Part shown: positions 26,973 through 36,010 of the stretch, piece after piece
Layout of the letters: each line of letters opens with the position of its first letter
Position numbering within the stretch: position 1 is the first letter of the stretch
DNA from: DASPKM01 sp963817075
GTDB lineage: Bacteria; Bacteroidota; Bacteroidia; Chitinophagales; Chitinophagaceae
Assembly (NCBI GenBank): GCA_963817075.1
Contig: CAWFMT010000009.1
Coordinates: 434,001 to 498,000, forward strand
Direction: 5' to 3'
Length of the DNA: 64,000 bases
Notes under the pieces: generated by a model
What the model saw: only the letters and a program-made list of their open reading frames with translations
The model's database searches: none
What the model was told of the DNA's origin: nothing
Position numbers and translations under genes: made by a program

Positions 26973-27839
26973 ATGCAAACCCCTACAGCCAGCACAAAGG
27001 AAAGAGATTGGGAATGGGAAATCCGGCCCCGCACCACCTGGTTGGGTGTGAGCCTGAAGGAACTTTATTCTTACAAGGACTTATTATTCCGTCTGGTAAG
27101 GAGGGAGTTTCTGATGTTGTATCAGCAAACATTGCTAGGCCCTGTCTGGATTGTAGTGCAACCTATAATAACGGTTCTGACCTATGTTTTGATTTTCCAT
27201 CAGATAATTGGGATTAGCACGGAAGGAATTCCTGCATTTTTATTTTACCTGGTCGGAATTACACTCTGGAATTTATTTTCTGATATTTTTCTGGGTACTT
27301 CTTCAACGTTCACCAACAATGTACAGATATTCAACAAGGTTTATTTTCCAAGAATAATTGTTCCTCTCTCTGTAATGCTCTTACATTTCCTGAGATTTGG
27401 AATCCAGCTTTTATTATTGATAATTGTCATTTTTGTTTATGCAGCAAAGGGAAAGGTTGACTTACATATGGAAACCTGGATTTTTGCGGTCCCTGCAATG
27501 TTGATTGCCGCAATAATTGGGTTGGGACTTGGACTATTGTTTTCCGTGCTCACAGCCAGATATCGTGACCTACTGAATCTTCTTCATCTTCTGGTGAGAT
27601 TACTTATGTTTCTCTGTCCCATTTTCTTTTCGCTGGCAATGGTTCCAGAAAAATGGAAGCCACTAGTGATTGCAAATCCACTTACTCCGGCCTTTGAATT
27701 ATTCCGGTATGCATTTCTTGGTTCAGGTACATTTAGTTGGTTGCAGTTGATGTACAGTTTCATGGTAGCAATTATTCTTCTTGGTGGAAGTGTTTTAATA
27801 TTTAATAAAAAGGGCGATCTCCTGATGGATGTGGTCTGA
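26973..27839 (+). CDS. ABC transporter permease for polysaccharide export (Wzm-like)
   Basis: A 288-residue ABC-2 type permease with six membrane segments after a cytoplasmic N-terminus of about 45 residues. LVRREFLMLYQQTLLGPVWI and the following TVLTYVLIFHQIIGI are typical of Wzm/TagG/RfbA proteins, as is FNKVYFPRIIVPLSVM. It forms the inner-membrane channel for a lipid-linked glycan, working with the ATPase encoded 9 bp downstream. It begins the glycan locus and is divergent from mdh. Confidence 0.9.
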   Translation: MQTPTASTKERDWEWEIRPRTTWLGVSLKELYSYKDLLFRLVRREFLMLYQQTLLGPVWIVVQPIITVLTYVLIFHQIIGISTEGIPAFLFYLVGITLWNLFSDIFLGTSSTFTNNVQIFNKVYFPRIIVPLSVMLLHFLRFGIQLLLLIIVIFVYAAKGKVDLHMETWIFAVPAMLIAAIIGLGLGLLFSVLTARYRDLLNLLHLLVRLLMFLCPIFFSLAMVPEKWKPLVIANPLTPAFELFRYAFLGSGTFSWLQLMYSFMVAIILLGGSVLIFNKKGDLLMDVV

Positions 27840-27848
27840 GAATTTTTT

Positions 27849-29133
27849 ATGTCGAAAATTATTTCCGCAGAAAATATTTCGAAACGATACAGATTAAACA
27901 CTGCTGGATCGGGTTCATTAAGACAAGACCTTAAGAAATGGTGGTTGAATACCGTGCTTCAAAGCGATGATCAGTTCTTTCGGTCAGCAAATAAGGAGCA
28001 TCATATTTCTCCGGTTGGGGATCGATTGTGGGCGTTGAAAAATATCAATTTTGATATTGCGGAAGGAGAAGTGTTGGGAATTATTGGCCCTAACGGTGCA
28101 GGTAAATCCACTCTATTAAAAATTCTTTCCAGAATTATTAAACCAACTGAAGGTATCGTGCGAGGAAGGGGAAAGATCAGCAGCCTTCTGGAAATTGGTA
28201 CAGGATTTCATCACGAGTTATCGGGGAGAGAAAATATTTATACCAGTGGATATATGCTGGGCATGAAAAAGCAGGATATAAGATCCAGGTTTGATGAAAT
28301 TGTGGAATTCTCAGGTGTGTCCCAATTTCTTGATACGCCAGTTAAAAGATATTCGTCAGGAATGTATGTGCGATTAGCCTTTGCAGTAGCTGCCCATCTT
28401 GAACCAGAACATTCTTGTGGTTGATGAAGTACTGGCAGTAGGAGATGCTGAGTTTCAAAAAAGATGCCTTGGAAAATTGAAAGAAGTTTCTGCCTCTAAA
28501 GGAAGGACAATTTTGTTCGTGAGTCATAGTATGCAAGCCATTTCAACTCTTTGCACCCGCGTACTTTTATTGGAGAAGGGAGAGATTACAGCATCTGATA
28601 ATCCTGAAAATGTAATTAACCAATACCTGGCATCTGCCCGCAAGAATATCTGGAAGAGGGAGTGGCAACCTGGAGAGGAGGCTCCGGGAAATGAGCATAT
28701 TAGAGTTAAATCGGTGGAATTGATTCCAAATCTCCCAAATGAATCAGCCCGTATTGATATTCGAACAGAAATAAAAGTGAGGTTCAGTTTTTATAATGCT
28801 AAAAGAGAAGAATTGTCGGCTGGCTTGAAGGTTTTCAATCTTTTCGATGAGTGCATATTTGATCTAACGACCGCCTCAGCTTTGTTCGATGAAGGGTATG
28901 TTGAAGGAGAATGCATAATCCCAGGCAATTTCTTAAACGATGGCTCCTACTATATTTCACTCACATTTGATAAAGACACCTCTTTTCCTTTATTTTATTT
29001 TCAGAATCTTTTTCATTTTCAAAATTGCCTGCAATTTGAGGTTGAAGATTACCGTGAGAATGTAAACTGGCATGGTAAATGGCTTGGCTTTGTTCGACCA
29101 AAATTTCCATTTTCATTGAAGCAATCTATTTGA
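27849..29133 (+). CDS. ABC transporter ATPase for polysaccharide export (Wzt-like; one frameshift)
   Basis: Powers export through the adjacent permease. Walker A is GPNGAGKS (80-87). The signature is YSSGMYVRLA, Walker B is ILVVDE and the switch histidine is in LFVSHSM. The distal part (about 255-427) is a beta-rich Wzt C-terminal-like domain (SVELIPN, LKVFNLFDECIFDLTT, NFLNDGSYYISLTFD), which in relatives reads the glycan's terminal modification. The frame breaks near 28403 between HLEP and NILVVDE. Removing one base joins them and gives 427 residues. The methyltransferase fusion at 36011 could make such a cap, but that link is speculation. Confidence 0.9.
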
Positions 29134-29164
29134 CCCAAATCTTTGCGTGAATTAAATTACCCCA

Positions 29165-30166
29165 ATGGCCCTGCGTGTTCCCGATTCCCCACCAATAATA
29201 AAGCCCGTTCCATTAAATGAATCACGACCGTTATGGTCTGTGATGATTCCCATATATAATTCTTCTGAATTATTGAAAGAAGCACTTCATAGTGTTTTAA
29301 TCCAGGATCCTGGAAAAGAATATATGCAGATCGAGGTAGTAGACGATTGCAGCACTGATGCGGATGTTAAATCCCTCGTGGAAGAATTGGGCAAAGGCCG
29401 AGTCATCTATTTTCGCCAGGATACTAACGTGGGAAGTGTTAGAAATTTTGAGACCTGTCTGAATCGTTCGAGAGGAATGATTATTCACCTGCTTCATAGC
29501 GATGATCTTGTGAAACCTGGATTCTACTCAACCCTCGCAAATGTTTTTGATAAATTCCCTGAAGCAGGTGCTGTCTTTTGTAATTATGAAAGTATTAATG
29601 ATGAAGGGGAGAGGATGTATGACAATGAATCGATGGGAGATAAAGAAATGCTTCTTGATAATTTCCTTTATACCGTTGCATACAAATGTCCAATACAATA
29701 TGTAGCGATAGGTGTGAAAAGGGAAGTATATGAAAAGGTGGGTGGTTTCTACGGGTGTATTTATGGCGAGGACTGGGAAATGTGGAGTAGGATTGCCAGA
29801 GATTATCCTGTTGCTTATAGTCCAGCCGTATTGGCAAAATACCGGATTCATTTGCAAAATATTTCAGGTTCAAGTTTTGAAACGGGCAGTAATTTCAAAG
29901 ACATCGACTGGGTGATCAAGACTATTAATACTTATTTACCGCAAAAGGATCAGGCAGTGATGAAACTTCGTGCTAAAAAGCATTATGCCAATTACATGCT
30001 TTCGATGATCGAATACATCTGGCATGTAACAAAAAATAAAAGGATCGTATACACGCAGGTGAGGGGAGTATTAAAAATGCATGTGAATCCTAAAATGGTT
30101 CTTAAGGCAGCTAAAATGTATGCAAAAGTTTGGGCGGAACCGGTGAGGAGGATCTTAAAATTTTGA
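29165..30166 (+). CDS. Glycosyltransferase family 2 protein
   Basis: A 333-residue GT-A enzyme with WSVMIPIYNSSELLKEAL (24-41), EVVDDCSTD, HLLHSDDLVKPGF (the metal-binding DxD equivalent) and YGEDWEMWSRIA (acceptor-side ED motif). It adds a sugar from a nucleotide donor to a growing glycan on the cytoplasmic face; donor and linkage cannot be read. It follows the Wzt-like gene by 31 bp and ends inside a TTTGAGAT microrepeat, which supplies its stop codon. Confidence 0.88.
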   Translation: MALRVPDSPPIIKPVPLNESRPLWSVMIPIYNSSELLKEALHSVLIQDPGKEYMQIEVVDDCSTDADVKSLVEELGKGRVIYFRQDTNVGSVRNFETCLNRSRGMIIHLLHSDDLVKPGFYSTLANVFDKFPEAGAVFCNYESINDEGERMYDNESMGDKEMLLDNFLYTVAYKCPIQYVAIGVKREVYEKVGGFYGCIYGEDWEMWSRIARDYPVAYSPAVLAKYRIHLQNISGSSFETGSNFKDIDWVIKTINTYLPQKDQAVMKLRAKKHYANYMLSMIEYIWHVTKNKRIVYTQVRGVLKMHVNPKMVLKAAKMYAKVWAEPVRRILKF

Positions 30167-30193
30167 GATTTTGAGATTTTGAGATTTTGAAAT
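30162..30193 (+). repeat. TTTGAGAT octanucleotide repeat over a stop codon
   Basis: Four near-perfect copies of TTTGAGAT, the first containing the TGA stop of the GT2 gene. TTTTCAAATT copies on the other side (30236-30270) are inverted relatives of the same vocabulary and overlap the end of the GT14 gene. Confidence 0.7.
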
Positions 30194-30263
30194 TGGGAAA
30201 TTTTAGGAAAAGAGACTATTGGATCAGGTTGAAGCATTTTCAAATTTTCAATTTGACTAATTT

Positions 30264-31119
30264 TCAAATTGTACTTGCCTTATCAATCTGATCCAGAACC
30301 TGGGAATCTACCAGAGGATCAAATTTGCGCGCGAAGAGTTTTTTGGAATTGCGCATATGTTCAAAATCTGCGATGGTGAGAATTTTTGGATTGTGTCCTC
30401 CGAGACTCCAGTCAATATATCTGAAATTATCCTGAACTACTGAATCTTTAAATGGTGAATTCATGATGATCGTCGGGATCAGGAATTCATCAGAGGCCCA
30501 GGTGAATTTTGCAAAACGGCGAACTTTTGAATTCTCTTTGATGAATTTCAAAATATACCTAGCGCAGTCTGAGGTAATAGTCCACCATGTTGCATTTTCT
30601 CCACCATACAATGTATAGGGAAGTGGAAATTTTCTGGTGGGCAAAACATAATTGATAAAATATTGTAACCGATATCTTCCACGAAAATCAAAATCTGTCA
30701 TGTGATAGCGGGTTAAGCGATGTACCGCATGACTCCACCATTGGCTGCCGAATTCTTCAATCGTCAGAAAATTCTTACCCGGCCTCTCAAGCAGGAATGA
30801 ATACAATTTATCAGCAGGAACCAATGGGTAGTCCTGTCCGCTCATTAGGTTGAGGAAGCCATACTCCCTCCCCGGACGAAAGAACTTCAGACATTGTTTG
30901 AAAAACTGCCCTCGTAAAACTATACCCAGCCCATCGAACTTTAATTCTGTTCTGAATAAAATAAACTCCTTCAATATTTGAAAGGAAAAGAAATGGCTCA
31001 ATCTCAGATTTCTTGTCAATGTGTATATAAAAATCAAAACCAGGGTGATGTAATTTTCTGATCAATCTTTCCACCTGTTGGGGATCCCTGTAGGCCATGA
31101 TCAGATGGGCAATTCGCAT
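30264..31119 (-). CDS. GT14 (beta-1,6-N-acetylglucosaminyltransferase-like) protein (one frameshift)
   Basis: Resembles core-2/I-branching enzymes: MRIAHLIMAYRDPQQVERLI at the start, DFYIHIDKKSE, YGFLNLMSGQDYPLVPADK (the family's LSGQDYPL motif) and FTWASDEFLIPTIIMNSPF. The frame breaks at about 30870-30873 in a run of four C (plus strand). Dropping one base joins EVLSSG to REYGFLNLMSG and gives 284 residues. It lies on the opposite strand from most of the glycan locus, convergent with the preceding GT2 gene. Donor sugar and acceptor are not known. Confidence 0.85.
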
Positions 31120-31306
31120 AGAGAAATTTCTCGAGGTTTAAAGTTTTACGTAAGACGGGGGTATAATTTGGTTGTACGGATACTGAAGTTAGTCGATAAC
31201 ACAAGATACTCTCTTTTTCCAAGGCATCGGCTAAAAAATGATACTGATCATCAAATTTCAGAACCCAATCGAACCAGAAATCATTCCGCTTACGTAAAAA
31301 ACATTA

Positions 31307-32839
31307 CTAATGTTGCTTCAGGTGATCCGATAGTCTAAGCGTAAGTGCTACAGTGGAAAGTGTAGGATTAGCTACTCCTGATACAGGAAAGCAAGAAGAT
31401 CCGGCCACGAATAGGTTTTCAATTCCATGTACTTTGCAGTCAGCATCAACAACACCTTTTTTTGGATCAGTACTCATTCTGGTTGTGCCCATATGATGCC
31501 ATGCACCTCCCAGACTTTCAGGCCAGCCATTATTATCTTCTTCTTTCAGCCATTTCTGCAACTTCACCCTTCCAATACCTGCTGCACCTATCTGCTGGCC
31601 AATAACCTCATTGAGTTTACTAATACTCTTCCTTTCCATCGCCGTCAGTGCCCAGTTAAAAACAGATCTTGGAACTCCCAGTTCATCTTTATCAGCCGAT
31701 AATGTTACGCGTGAGGAAGAATTAGGCGCCTGTTCCATTCTTGTCACCATTTCAAACTCCTTATATACGAGAATTTCCTTTTTGGGGATCTCTCCTTTTT
31801 GAAATGCATCCTCGGCTTTTTTCCAGCCCGTTAAATTTTCATCAGTAGCTTTTGAGGCTGTATCCGATAAGTTAGTTGTTTCTGAATTGGAAGTGATCGG
31901 ACTAAAACTTATCGTACCATTCAAGAGCTCCAATTTTTCTTGCATGGATTCTGTCAAACCTATTTCTGATCTGGCCTTAGTGTAAAAGTACTCGAGCATG
32001 TATAATTTAAGAGAACGGGCAACTGGCATTACAAGTCGTGCCGTTGGAAGTTCAATGTGTTCCATGAAATATCGACCTACCAGATCATGCTGATTACCTA
32101 AACCCTCTTTGATCTGCCTGTTTGAGGCGAGCAGAAGCCTGGCATTTTGGATAGCACAGCAGGCAAGAACAAACCGCTTGGCCCTTACTCGATATTTTTT
32201 GCCTGAATGATTTGAAATGATCACTTCAGAAATCCTGGAACCATTATCATTCAATATAAGTTCTATCACATTTGCGTAGGTGTACAGATTGATGTTGGAT
32301 GAATTTAGAATTGTGGACCTGTACTTCGTTCCAAATCTTGTTGGGGGACTGAATTGCCAGATCTTATGTCTTATGATCTTTTGATCCAGGGGAAGCGGCT
32401 CAAGTGATTTATCCTTTTGCGTCCAGTATTCCGGACGGTAATCATAAGGTCCCAATTCTAGGAGTTTATGTCCTCTTGCATAAAAGGGATCAAGTTCATA
32501 TTTTGTTATTGGCCAACCGCTCATAGATACCCAACTTCTCTGTTTGAAATCTAATTCATCAAGAGTGGAGCAAAAGCCAGCCCAATGGCCCGTAGTCCCA
32601 CCAAAATAATGCAGCCTGGCTGATTCCAGTGCATAATATGGCAAGCCAGTATTGGTTCCCTTATAGAGATCTTGCATTTTTGCCTCATAATCAAAACCAC
32701 CACCCTCCAATAAAATCACTCGGGAACCGAACCCTTCCCACTCTATAGCCATGCTCAAACCAGCAGCCCCCGCGCCGACAATGCACAGATCAGCATTCAA
32801 AACTGCATTATCATCCAGGGTCCGCGCATCAATGTGCAT
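31307..32839 (-). CDS. GMC-family FAD oxidoreductase
   Basis: A 510-residue flavoenzyme: Rossmann motif ADLCIVGAGAAGLSMAIEW (G22, G24, G27), ARLHYFGGTTGHWAG, the middle region RFVLACCAIQNARLLLAS, and the C-terminal GMC active site WHHMGTTRM (H449) with SGVANPTLSTVALTLRLSDH (N491). It oxidises an alcohol, probably a sugar or sugar-derived group. The next gene upstream on the same strand encodes a small exported protein, as with gluconate 2-dehydrogenase-type complexes. The GMC protein itself has no signal peptide, so it may be carried out with that partner. Its place inside the glycan locus suggests a role in glycan tailoring. Confidence 0.88.
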   Translation of the reverse strand: MHIDARTLDDNAVLNADLCIVGAGAAGLSMAIEWEGFGSRVILLEGGGFDYEAKMQDLYKGTNTGLPYYALESARLHYFGGTTGHWAGFCSTLDELDFKQRSWVSMSGWPITKYELDPFYARGHKLLELGPYDYRPEYWTQKDKSLEPLPLDQKIIRHKIWQFSPPTRFGTKYRSTILNSSNINLYTYANVIELILNDNGSRISEVIISNHSGKKYRVRAKRFVLACCAIQNARLLLASNRQIKEGLGNQHDLVGRYFMEHIELPTARLVMPVARSLKLYMLEYFYTKARSEIGLTESMQEKLELLNGTISFSPITSNSETTNLSDTASKATDENLTGWKKAEDAFQKGEIPKKEILVYKEFEMVTRMEQAPNSSSRVTLSADKDELGVPRSVFNWALTAMERKSISKLNEVIGQQIGAAGIGRVKLQKWLKEEDNNGWPESLGGAWHHMGTTRMSTDPKKGVVDADCKVHGIENLFVAGSSCFPVSGVANPTLSTVALTLRLSDHLKQH

Positions 32840-32854
32840 TACAATTGTTTAAGG

Positions 32855-33208
32855 TTAAAGGGAGAACAAAGCCGATTGTCTGGCTTCAGTTCTAGCCAGA
32901 ACCCATCCATCAATGATGACAATATTCCCTGTTTGAAAATCATTCCTTATTAATTCATTAAGTCGTTCCTGCGAAGGTTGTTTCTTTTCATCTGCTTCTA
33001 TCAATCGCAGAAGAGATTGGGAAGTGGATTCTCCCGGAAATTTAGAACGGTAAGCTATTCCTATCGATTCAAGAGTCTTATCATCCAGTATCGATGCAAG
33101 AAATGCAGGCTTTCTTAGAAAACGAGTTCCTTGATTGCAATTAAGAAAAGGAACAAGGAGGACTGAACCACTTATGATCGTAAATGAAACGAACCTTCTT
33201 CTTTTCAT
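32855..33208 (-). CDS. Small exported partner of the GMC oxidoreductase (Tat-like signal)
   Basis: A 117-residue protein starting MKRRRFVSFTIISGSVLLVPF, a twin-arginine-like signal, then FLASILDDKTLESIGIAYRSKFPGE and IRNDFQTGNIVIIDGWVLARTEAR. It resembles the small (subunit 3-like) partners encoded beside GMC dehydrogenases. Tat export of a folded complex with the FAD protein is the natural inference. ATG 33208 is preferred over 33280, because the latter frame overlaps the divergent GT39 gene. The GMC start codon lies 15 bp downstream of its stop, so they form an operon. Confidence 0.6.
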   Translation of the reverse strand: MKRRRFVSFTIISGSVLLVPFLNCNQGTRFLRKPAFLASILDDKTLESIGIAYRSKFPGESTSQSLLRLIEADEKKQPSQERLNELIRNDFQTGNIVIIDGWVLARTEARQSALFSL

Positions 33209-33261
33209 CGCTGATAAAGATAACTTCTGTATTTTGTTTGCAAAAATGGTGGGATAGCAGC

Positions 33262-34743
33262 ATGCAGGGTGATAAATCAAAAAAGTGGGTTTTTGTGGCG
33301 GTGTCCATTTTTTTTCTATCGATCATTGCATTCCCACTCTTCTACAATCTGGATAAACAGCCAATTCGCATTTGGGATGAATCCAGACTTGCAATGAATG
33401 CTTTTGAAATGAACAAGGATGGGAACTTGCTCACTACTCATTTTGAAGGTGAACCAGATATGTGGAATACAAAGCCTCCCCTTATGATCTGGTTGCAGTT
33501 GATTTTCATTAAGGTTTTTGGATTTAACGAACTTTCCCTCAGATTACCTTCTGCAATTGCAGCTCTTGCAACCTGCATTTTGCTGGTGTTATTTTCGCGC
33601 AAGACATTTAGATCCTGGTGGCCTGGAGTATTTGCAGCAATAATTTTAGTAACCGTCAATGGGTATGTACATATTCACGCTACCAGGACAGGCGATTATG
33701 ATGCACTCCTGACTTTATTTACATCCTCTTTCTTATTGAGTTTCTACCTCTACATTGAAACAGCCCATAATAAATACTTGCACCTGTTTTTTTTGGGAGT
33801 TGGATTGGCTATACTAACGAAAAGTATCCAGGGCCTTTTATTTATTCCAGCTCTGGCTGTTTATGCGTTGGTGTACAGGAAGCAAATGGTACTATTAAAA
33901 AATAAATGGTTCTATATTGATGTATTTATTGTAATTGCTTGTGTAGCGACTTATTATCTTTTACGCGAATCAAATAACCCAGGGTACCTCCAGGCCATTT
34001 GGGAGAATGAATTAGGAGGCCGGTATGCCCAAACCACTGAAGAAAACAAATTTTGGAAAGGATATTATTTTTACCAACTCAGGCGCTTCCTTTTCGAATA
34101 CTGGTTCTGGTTACTTCCTCTTGGTTTTATAGCGGGATTTGTTCAAAAGGGAAGATTTAGGACGTTTACTATATACCTTACAATACTTAGCGGTATTTAT
34201 TTATTATTGATTTCAATTTCGAAAACCAAATTGGAATGGTATGTGCTTCCAGTCTTTCCACTTTTTGCATTTATTATTGGCTTTTTTGTTGACGGTGTTT
34301 GTAAATGGGGTTATCAAAAATTGCTCACGAGCCAGTTAAGATGGATTCTTATCCCAGCCTTTTGCATACTTCTTTTTTTCTATCCATATGCTTCCATTGT
34401 TACTAAGGTTGTTCTTGCAAAAGAATATCGGTGGGATCTGGAAATTTATCCAATTAGTTATATTCTTCAGGAGACCTTTGAAAAGAATCACAGACTGAAC
34501 GGTGCGGCAATTTGTTATGAGGGTTACAACACGCATCTTCGTATCTATATGAAGCGGCTTGAAGAGAAGGGAAAGAAATTTGTTTTTGCTGATGCAGATC
34601 AATTGAGGCCGGGAGATACTGTTATCGCGAACCAACCTCCTATTAAATCGCGAATTGAAAGCAGGTATGAGTACCAGGTCCTGGCTGAAAAAGCCGGAGC
34701 CAGGATTTATGTTATTAAGGCAGAAAAATCGGGGAAGAAGTAG
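33262..34743 (+). CDS. GT39-type membrane glycosyltransferase
   Basis: A 493-residue multi-pass protein (about ten or more membrane segments) of the ArnT/PMT type. RIWDESRLAMNAFEM gives the first-loop D39-E40 and R42, and TKPPLMIWLQLIFIKVFG and SLRLPSAIAA follow the family pattern. These enzymes move a sugar from a polyprenyl-phosphate donor to lipid or protein on the periplasmic face. ATG 33262 is chosen because it begins just before the first membrane segment. The start region is shared with the divergent small Tat-like gene (53 bp apart). Confidence 0.85.
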   Translation: MQGDKSKKWVFVAVSIFFLSIIAFPLFYNLDKQPIRIWDESRLAMNAFEMNKDGNLLTTHFEGEPDMWNTKPPLMIWLQLIFIKVFGFNELSLRLPSAIAALATCILLVLFSRKTFRSWWPGVFAAIILVTVNGYVHIHATRTGDYDALLTLFTSSFLLSFYLYIETAHNKYLHLFFLGVGLAILTKSIQGLLFIPALAVYALVYRKQMVLLKNKWFYIDVFIVIACVATYYLLRESNNPGYLQAIWENELGGRYAQTTEENKFWKGYYFYQLRRFLFEYWFWLLPLGFIAGFVQKGRFRTFTIYLTILSGIYLLLISISKTKLEWYVLPVFPLFAFIIGFFVDGVCKWGYQKLLTSQLRWILIPAFCILLFFYPYASIVTKVVLAKEYRWDLEIYPISYILQETFEKNHRLNGAAICYEGYNTHLRIYMKRLEEKGKKFVFADADQLRPGDTVIANQPPIKSRIESRYEYQVLAEKAGARIYVIKAEKSGKK

Positions 34744-34746
34744 TTA

Positions 34747-36001
34747 ATGGGAAAGGTTTATCCATACGAGATATTTCATATTAACCTGCAAGGTTTTAAT
34801 GGTAGGCCGATGGTGGGTACCGCCGGGCAAGGCCTATATCTGGTATTTTGGTGGGATAGTACACCTCTTGGACAAATGTTTATTGAAGTCGGTGAGGAAA
34901 TGGATGACGAGGCTTTCCAGGAAAAATTAATTACATCAATTAATCCTGCAATTGAGGATTATTCAACGCGAGTCAAAAAACAAGTCAATGAGTCTGGTGG
35001 CATAAATGGAATTGAGCAATTAAAGAGAAAGACTTGAATTACTTTTTGATCATGAATCTGAGGATGTAAAGAATGGCGACCTTGACCTTTCTGTAATTAT
35101 CTGCACAAGAAACCGCGCCGCTCAATTACCAGTTTGTCTCAAATCATTAAGTCTGGTAACTCCCTCTCCCCGTGAAATTATTGTAGTTGATAATGCTCCT
35201 CTCGATGATAGCACAAGAAAAGTTGTTGAAGAGTTTCCAATGGTCAGGTATTGCATTGAACCAAGACCAGGACTGGATATAGCAAGGAATACTGGGATCA
35301 ACTCAGCAACATCTTCCATTGTAGCATATGTGGATGATGATGTTTTTGTTCATTTAAATTGGGCTCATGAAGTGGTCAGTTCTTTTGACGATCCATCAAC
35401 AATGGCAATGACAGGTCTTGTGATCGCAGCCCAACTTGAAACCGAGGCGCAACAAATATTTGAAAAATTCTGGTCCTTCAACCGGGGGTATTCAGAAAAA
35501 ACATACGACAATTCTTTTTTTCAAATAACGCTTGGAAAAGGTCCTCCGGTCTGGGAAATAGGTGCTGGGGCAAATATGGCCTTCCGAAAGAAAATATTCT
35601 CCGAGATTGGATTATTTGATGAGCGATTAGATGTTGGGGCTGCTGGATGTAATGGTGATTCGGAAATGTGGTTTCGGATACTTGCAAAGGGATTTTCTAT
35701 CAGGTATAATCCGAGAGCTGTTGTATTTCACCAGCATCGGGAAACCAAAAAAGGCCTTAAAAAACAGTTGTACAATTATATGCGGGGCTTTGCAACCGCT
35801 GCGTTGATCCAGCAACACCAAATTCATGGGGCAGGTTATAAAAAGATACTCCTTAAGACTCTCCCAAGATTTTACTTTGCGTTACTCATCAGAGGATTTC
35901 CACGGTTCTCCTCCAGATCGCAAACCGTTTTTTCAGAAATTGGCGGGCTTGTTTCAGGGGTACGCTATTATCTTAAGAATAAAAAAAAGCGTCCGTATTA
36001 A
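34747..36001 (+). CDS. GT2 protein with an N-terminal accessory domain (one frameshift)
   Basis: The first 92 codons encode a compact beta-rich region (YPYEIFHINLQGF, GLYLVFWWDSTPLGQMFIEV), then the frame stops at 35035-35037. The next frame continues without a start codon: RERLELLFDHESEDVKNG, then DLSVIICTRNRAAQLPVCLK, EIIVVDNAP, YVDDDVFVH and the rest of a GT-A domain to 36001. Skipping one A at about 35023 (a run of three A) joins them into 417 residues. Related GT2 proteins carry the same WW-D-PLG N-terminal region, which supports one gene rather than two. It begins 3 bp after the GT39 stop. Confidence 0.82.
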
Positions 36002-36010
36002 CTAAGACAA

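Noticed and set aside
32855..33280. Longer start (33280) for the small Tat-like protein
   Set aside because: It would overlap the divergent GT39 start and place about 24 residues before the twin-arginine signal.
34747..35037. Independent 96-residue gene upstream of a GT2 gene
   Set aside because: The following GT2 frame has no start codon before its motif, and joining the two after one base gives one protein with a known-looking N-terminal region.
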